From Aurantimonas sp. HBX-1 (GTDB taxonomy: Bacteria; Pseudomonadota; Alphaproteobacteria; Rhizobiales; Rhizobiaceae), in assembly GCF_021391535.1 (NCBI RefSeq), contig NZ_CP090066.1, forward strand, positions 3,857,501 to 3,921,500: a DNA stretch of 64,000 nt, read 5' to 3'. Within the stretch, counting starts at the first letter, position 1; each line of letters starts with the position of its first letter. Positions 61,010 to 64,000 of this stretch are shown piece after piece. Position numbers and translations under genes: made by a program. A model generated the notes under the pieces. That model was not told the origin of the DNA and ran no database searches. It was given only the letters and a program-made list of their open reading frames with translations.

Positions 61010-61765
61010 ATGCGACGGACGATGACCCCTGTGAAATCCCCGACCTTCAAGCCGACCACCGCGATGGTGCTCGCCGCCGGCCTCGGCAAGCGGATGCGGC
61101 CGATCACCTCGACCATCCCCAAGCCGCTGGTCGAGGTGCGGGGCCGGGCGCTGATCGACTACGGGCTCGACGCGCTGGCGCGCAACGGGGTCACCCGGGT
61201 GGTGGTCAACGTCCACTACCTCCCCGACCTGATGAAGGCGCATCTCAAGCGCCGCAAGGACATGGAGATCGTCATCTCCGACGAGCGCGACAATCTGCTC
61301 GATTCCGGCGGCGGCATCGTCAAGGCACTGCCGGCGCTGGGCGAGGAGCCGTTCTACGTCATCAATTCCGACACGTTCTGGATCGACGGCTACCGCGACA
61401 ATCTCGACCTCATGGCCGATCTCTGGGATCCCTCGAAGATGGACGTCAGCCTGCTGATCGCCGAGATGCGGCAGGCGACCGGCTATGACGGGCGCGGAGA
61501 CTTCGCCATGGACCCCGAAGGACGTCTTTCGCGGGTGGCCGAGCGCGACATGTCGCCGTTCATCTACGCCGGCGCGGCGATCATCAAGCCGTCGGTGTTT
61601 ACCGGCATGAAGCCGGAGAAATTCTCGCTGAACCGGATCTTCGACAACGCCATCGACGCCGGTCGGCTCTACGGCGTCCGGCTGGGCGGGCTGTGGATCA
61701 CCGTCGGCACGCCCGCCGCCCTCGTCGAGGCCGAGGCGGCCTTCCTGTCCAGCGCTGCGGCATAA
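61010..61765 (+). CDS. murU: Nucleotidyltransferase, probable MurNAc-1-phosphate uridylyltransferase MurU
   Basis: A 251-residue sugar-nucleotidyltransferase with the N-terminal signature MVLAAGLGKRMRPITSTIPKPLVEVRG (loop at 21-31). The metal-binding VINSDTFWIDG and the late GLWITVGTPAALVEAE are also present. MurU activates MurNAc-1-P to UDP-MurNAc in the recycling route that bypasses de novo synthesis. The assignment over mannose-1-phosphate guanylyltransferase rests on the short single-domain length and on the upstream AmgK-like domain. The start could also be the second ATG (61022). It follows the fusion by nine bases. Confidence 0.82.
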   Translation: MRRTMTPVKSPTFKPTTAMVLAAGLGKRMRPITSTIPKPLVEVRGRALIDYGLDALARNGVTRVVVNVHYLPDLMKAHLKRRKDMEIVISDERDNLLDSGGGIVKALPALGEEPFYVINSDTFWIDGYRDNLDLMADLWDPSKMDVSLLIAEMRQATGYDGRGDFAMDPEGRLSRVAERDMSPFIYAGAAIIKPSVFTGMKPEKFSLNRIFDNAIDAGRLYGVRLGGLWITVGTPAALVEAEAAFLSSAAA

Positions 61766-62005
61766 CGGCGGGCGACGCATCGCCGCCGCCCAGCCATGGC
61801 GAATGCGTCGCCGGCAGTGGGTTCGGCGCCGCCCCTGCCCTTGACGTAGCGGCTGGACCTGCAGAGATAGCCGATTGCGGCGACATTCCACGGAACCGTC
61901 GTCCTTTCCGGAACCCGACCACCGCCGGCACGCATCCATGCGAATTCCGCTGCGACACGCGCAGCGCTTCCCGTCACCGCGTCCCGAGCCAGGAGGGGCT
62001 GAGAC

Positions 62006-63859
62006 TTGGCTGATCTGTTGATGGCCGACCCCGCCGACCCGTCCGTGCTCCGGTTCCTCGAGGGCGACGGCGAGGTCCGCCGGCTGATGCGCCACCGCGA
62101 CTGGTCCACATCGCCGCTCGGCGAACCGGCGACATGGCCGTCCTCGCTGCGCAGCGCCATCGGCCTGATACTCGACTCGGGCCTGCCGATGTTCGTGGCC
62201 TGGGGTCCGGGGCTCGGCTTCCTCTACAACGACGCCTATTCCCGCATCCTCGGCAACAAGCACCCGACCGGGCTCGGGCAGCCCTTTCAGGCGGTCTGGC
62301 CGGAGATCTGGGCCGATGTCGGGCCGCTGGTCGACAAGGCGCTCCGCGGCGAGGCGACGATGCTCGAGAACTGGCCGCTGGTGGTGAACCGCTACGGCCA
62401 CGACGAAAAGGCCTATTTCACCTTCTCCTATTCCCCCATCCGGGACGAGAACGGCACCGTTCGCGGCATGCTGTGCGGCGTCTCCGAGACCACCGGCCAG
62501 ATGGAAGCCGAACACCAGCTGCGCGAGAGCGAGGCGCGCTTCCGCAGCATGGCCGACAGCGCTCCGATGATGATCTGGGTGACCGGGCCCGACGGCTCCT
62601 GCAGCTACCTCAACCAGCCGTGGTACGAATATACCGGCCAGACCGAGCAGGAAGGCGAGGGCTACGGCTGGCTGAACACGACGCATCCCGACGACCGCGA
62701 GGAGGCCGAACGGGCCTTCCATGCCGCCAACGCGGCGCGGGTGCCGTTTCGCGTGGAGTACCGGCTGCGGCGGCGCGACGGCGCCTATCGCTGGGCGATC
62801 GACGCGGCCCGCCCGCGCTTCGCCGAGGACGGCAGCTATCTCGGTTATGTCGGCTGCGTCATCGACATCGACGAACGACGCGAGGCGGAGAACGCGCTGC
62901 GCGAGAGCGAGGACAACTATCGCCACGTCGTCGAGCTCAACCCGCAGACGACGTGGACGGCGGGACCGGGCGGCCAGATCGACCGGGTGGCGGAGCGCTG
63001 GCGCGAATGGACTGGCACCAGCGGCCTCGGCGCGTCCTGGGGCGACGTCCTGCACCCGGAGGACCTGGAGCCCTCGATCGCCGCCTGGCGGAAGGCCCTG
63101 GCCACGGGCGTGCCCTACGATGTCGAGCATCGCGCCCGGATGGTCTCGGGCCGCTATCACTGGATGCACTCGCGCGCCTATCCGCGGCGCGACGCCGAGG
63201 GGCGGATCGTGCGCTGGTACGGCTCGACCGAGGACATCCACGGCCGCAAGGTCGGCGAGGAACACCTCCATCTGATGATCAACGAGCTGAACCACCGGGT
63301 GAAGAACTCCCTCGCCACGGTCCAGGCGATCGCCTCGCAGACCTTTCGCAACCCGGTCTCATGGGAGCACGCGCGGCAGGATTTCTCGCATCGCCTGCTC
63401 GCCCTGGCGCGCGCCCACGACGTGCTGACCGAGGCGAGCTGGAGCGGCGCGACGCTGCAGGCGGTGGTCGACCGTGCACTGGCGGCGCATCGCGGGCCCG
63501 ATGGCGGTCAGATCTCCGCCGACGGCCCGCTGGTCAACCTGACCCCGAAGACCGCGCTGGCGCTTTCCCTGGCGCTCCACGAGCTGTGCACCAACGCGTC
63601 GAAATACGGCGCCCTGTCGGTCGAGCATGGCCGGGTGGAGATCACCTGGACCGAATCCGGACCGCCGACCAACCGTCGGCTGCTGATGACCTGGCGCGAG
63701 ATCGGCGGCCCGCCGGTGAGCGTGCCGACCCGCAAGGGCTTCGGCACCAGGCTGATCGAGAAGAGCCTCGCCGGCGAGCTCGACGGGGTGGTTGCCCTGT
63801 CCTTCGAGCCGGACGGCGTCGTCTGCCGGATCGACGTGCCCTCGGCCGGCAGCGCATAG
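62006..63859 (+). CDS. HWE-family sensor histidine kinase with PAS domains
   Basis: A 617-residue soluble kinase. Three PAS-type sensor regions (about 40-165, 175-295, 300-415) end in typical PAC motifs (DIDERREAENAL; STEDIHGRK). The HWE kinase domain has phosphoacceptor H430 in NELNHRVKNSLATVQAIASQTF and the HELCTNASKYGALS ATP-binding block. No transmembrane segment is visible. HWE kinases in alphaproteobacteria often sense light, redox or general stress. The start is TTG 62006, with AGGAGGGG seven bases upstream; an ATG lies at 62021. No response regulator is adjacent, so it is an orphan. Confidence 0.9.
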   Translation: MADLLMADPADPSVLRFLEGDGEVRRLMRHRDWSTSPLGEPATWPSSLRSAIGLILDSGLPMFVAWGPGLGFLYNDAYSRILGNKHPTGLGQPFQAVWPEIWADVGPLVDKALRGEATMLENWPLVVNRYGHDEKAYFTFSYSPIRDENGTVRGMLCGVSETTGQMEAEHQLRESEARFRSMADSAPMMIWVTGPDGSCSYLNQPWYEYTGQTEQEGEGYGWLNTTHPDDREEAERAFHAANAARVPFRVEYRLRRRDGAYRWAIDAARPRFAEDGSYLGYVGCVIDIDERREAENALRESEDNYRHVVELNPQTTWTAGPGGQIDRVAERWREWTGTSGLGASWGDVLHPEDLEPSIAAWRKALATGVPYDVEHRARMVSGRYHWMHSRAYPRRDAEGRIVRWYGSTEDIHGRKVGEEHLHLMINELNHRVKNSLATVQAIASQTFRNPVSWEHARQDFSHRLLALARAHDVLTEASWSGATLQAVVDRALAAHRGPDGGQISADGPLVNLTPKTALALSLALHELCTNASKYGALSVEHGRVEITWTESGPPTNRRLLMTWREIGGPPVSVPTRKGFGTRLIEKSLAGELDGVVALSFEPDGVVCRIDVPSAGSA

Positions 63860-63923
63860 GCCGGCATCCCGCCGGCGCCGGCGGACCGGTGCGAATCGCC
63901 GATCGCGCCTGTAGACTCGCGCG

Positions 63924-64000
63924 ATGAACGCCAACATCCTGTCGATCCCGCCCGGCCGGCCCTTCCTGCCGACCCTCGCCGACAGCCTGCTGGCCGGCCG
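63924..64000 (+). CDS. addB: Double-strand break repair protein AddB (N-terminal fragment)
   Basis: Only the first 25 codons fall in the window, reading MNANILSIPPGRPFLPTLADSLL. The SIPPG.PFL.TL. motif at the very N-terminus is characteristic of alphaproteobacterial AddB, the nuclease subunit of the AddAB helicase-nuclease. The position after the tsaE-murU group also matches the addB-addA position I recall in rhizobia. No more can be said without the rest of the gene. Confidence 0.75.
   Translation, partial: MNANILSIPPGRPFLPTLADSLLAG

Noticed and set aside
59657..63295. A 1212-codon minus-strand frame across tsaE-amgK, murU and the HWE kinase
   Set aside because: A shadow of the plus-strand genes, which have clear motifs. 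It crosses their intergenic gaps without coding character.

Overview
The window is 64 kb of a very GC-rich alphaproteobacterial chromosome, most likely a member of the Hyphomicrobiales (Rhizobiales). The clues are the ChvG/ChvI two-component pair divergent from pckA, the short HprK with an EIIA-Man and an HPr, a DivL-type pseudo-histidine-kinase, the TsaE-phosphotransferase fusion followed by a MurU-like gene and addB, and a probable pair of ornithine-lipid acyltransferases. An Aurantimonadaceae-like genome would fit but is only a guess. Almost everything is chromosomal housekeeping. I see no phage, transposase, CRISPR array, rRNA or tRNA gene.

Layout. 1-31 kb is almost entirely on the minus strand. 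Read in the direction of transcription it runs mutS, a small secreted acidic repeat protein, glnD-murJ, trpS, a universal stress protein, an Nfu-type Fe-S protein, tsaB-rimI-olsA(plsC)-miaB-phoH-ybeY-corC-lnt, an Xre regulator, trmB, rimP-nusA-ylxR-infB-rbfA-truB, rpsT, a 660-bp intergenic region rich in GANTC sites, a rhodanese and dnaA (cut by the window edge). 31-38.8 kb holds a small DUF1236-like secreted protein (+), olsB, an acuI-like reductase, lspA with two RNA methyltransferases, coxG (+), a LapA-like protein, ihfB and sppA. 39-44 kb (+) is the lptC-lptA-lptB-rpoN-hpf-ptsN cluster. 44-47 kb (-) holds stress genes: a DUF1150 protein with a small heat-shock protein, a Tat-exported MsrB, a fasciclin-domain protein and arfB. 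47-53 kb is pckA (-) divergent from chvI-chvG-hprK-EIIA-HPr (+). 53-64 kb has an unrecognised secreted protein (-), then ahcY, divL, the tsaE-amgK fusion, murU, a HWE sensor kinase and the first codons of addB (+).

Themes. Several pieces of nitrogen/carbon PTS-Ntr signalling occur together (glnD, rpoN, ptsN, hprK, HPr, EIIA-Man). Envelope biogenesis is strongly represented (lptCAB, lnt, lspA, murJ, both ornithine-lipid steps, amgK/murU cell-wall recycling, sppA). Cell-cycle control appears as dnaA with a methylation-site-rich upstream region and as divL.

I did not find a clearly new multi-gene system. The best leads are the GANTC cluster upstream of rhodanese-dnaA, the promoter plus terminator in the rimP-nusA leader, a pair of LacI-type operator-like sites 30 bp apart upstream of pckA, a dyad upstream of ahcY, the internally repeated secreted protein at 27.7 kb and the uncharacterised Sel1-like periplasmic protein at 53.3 kb.
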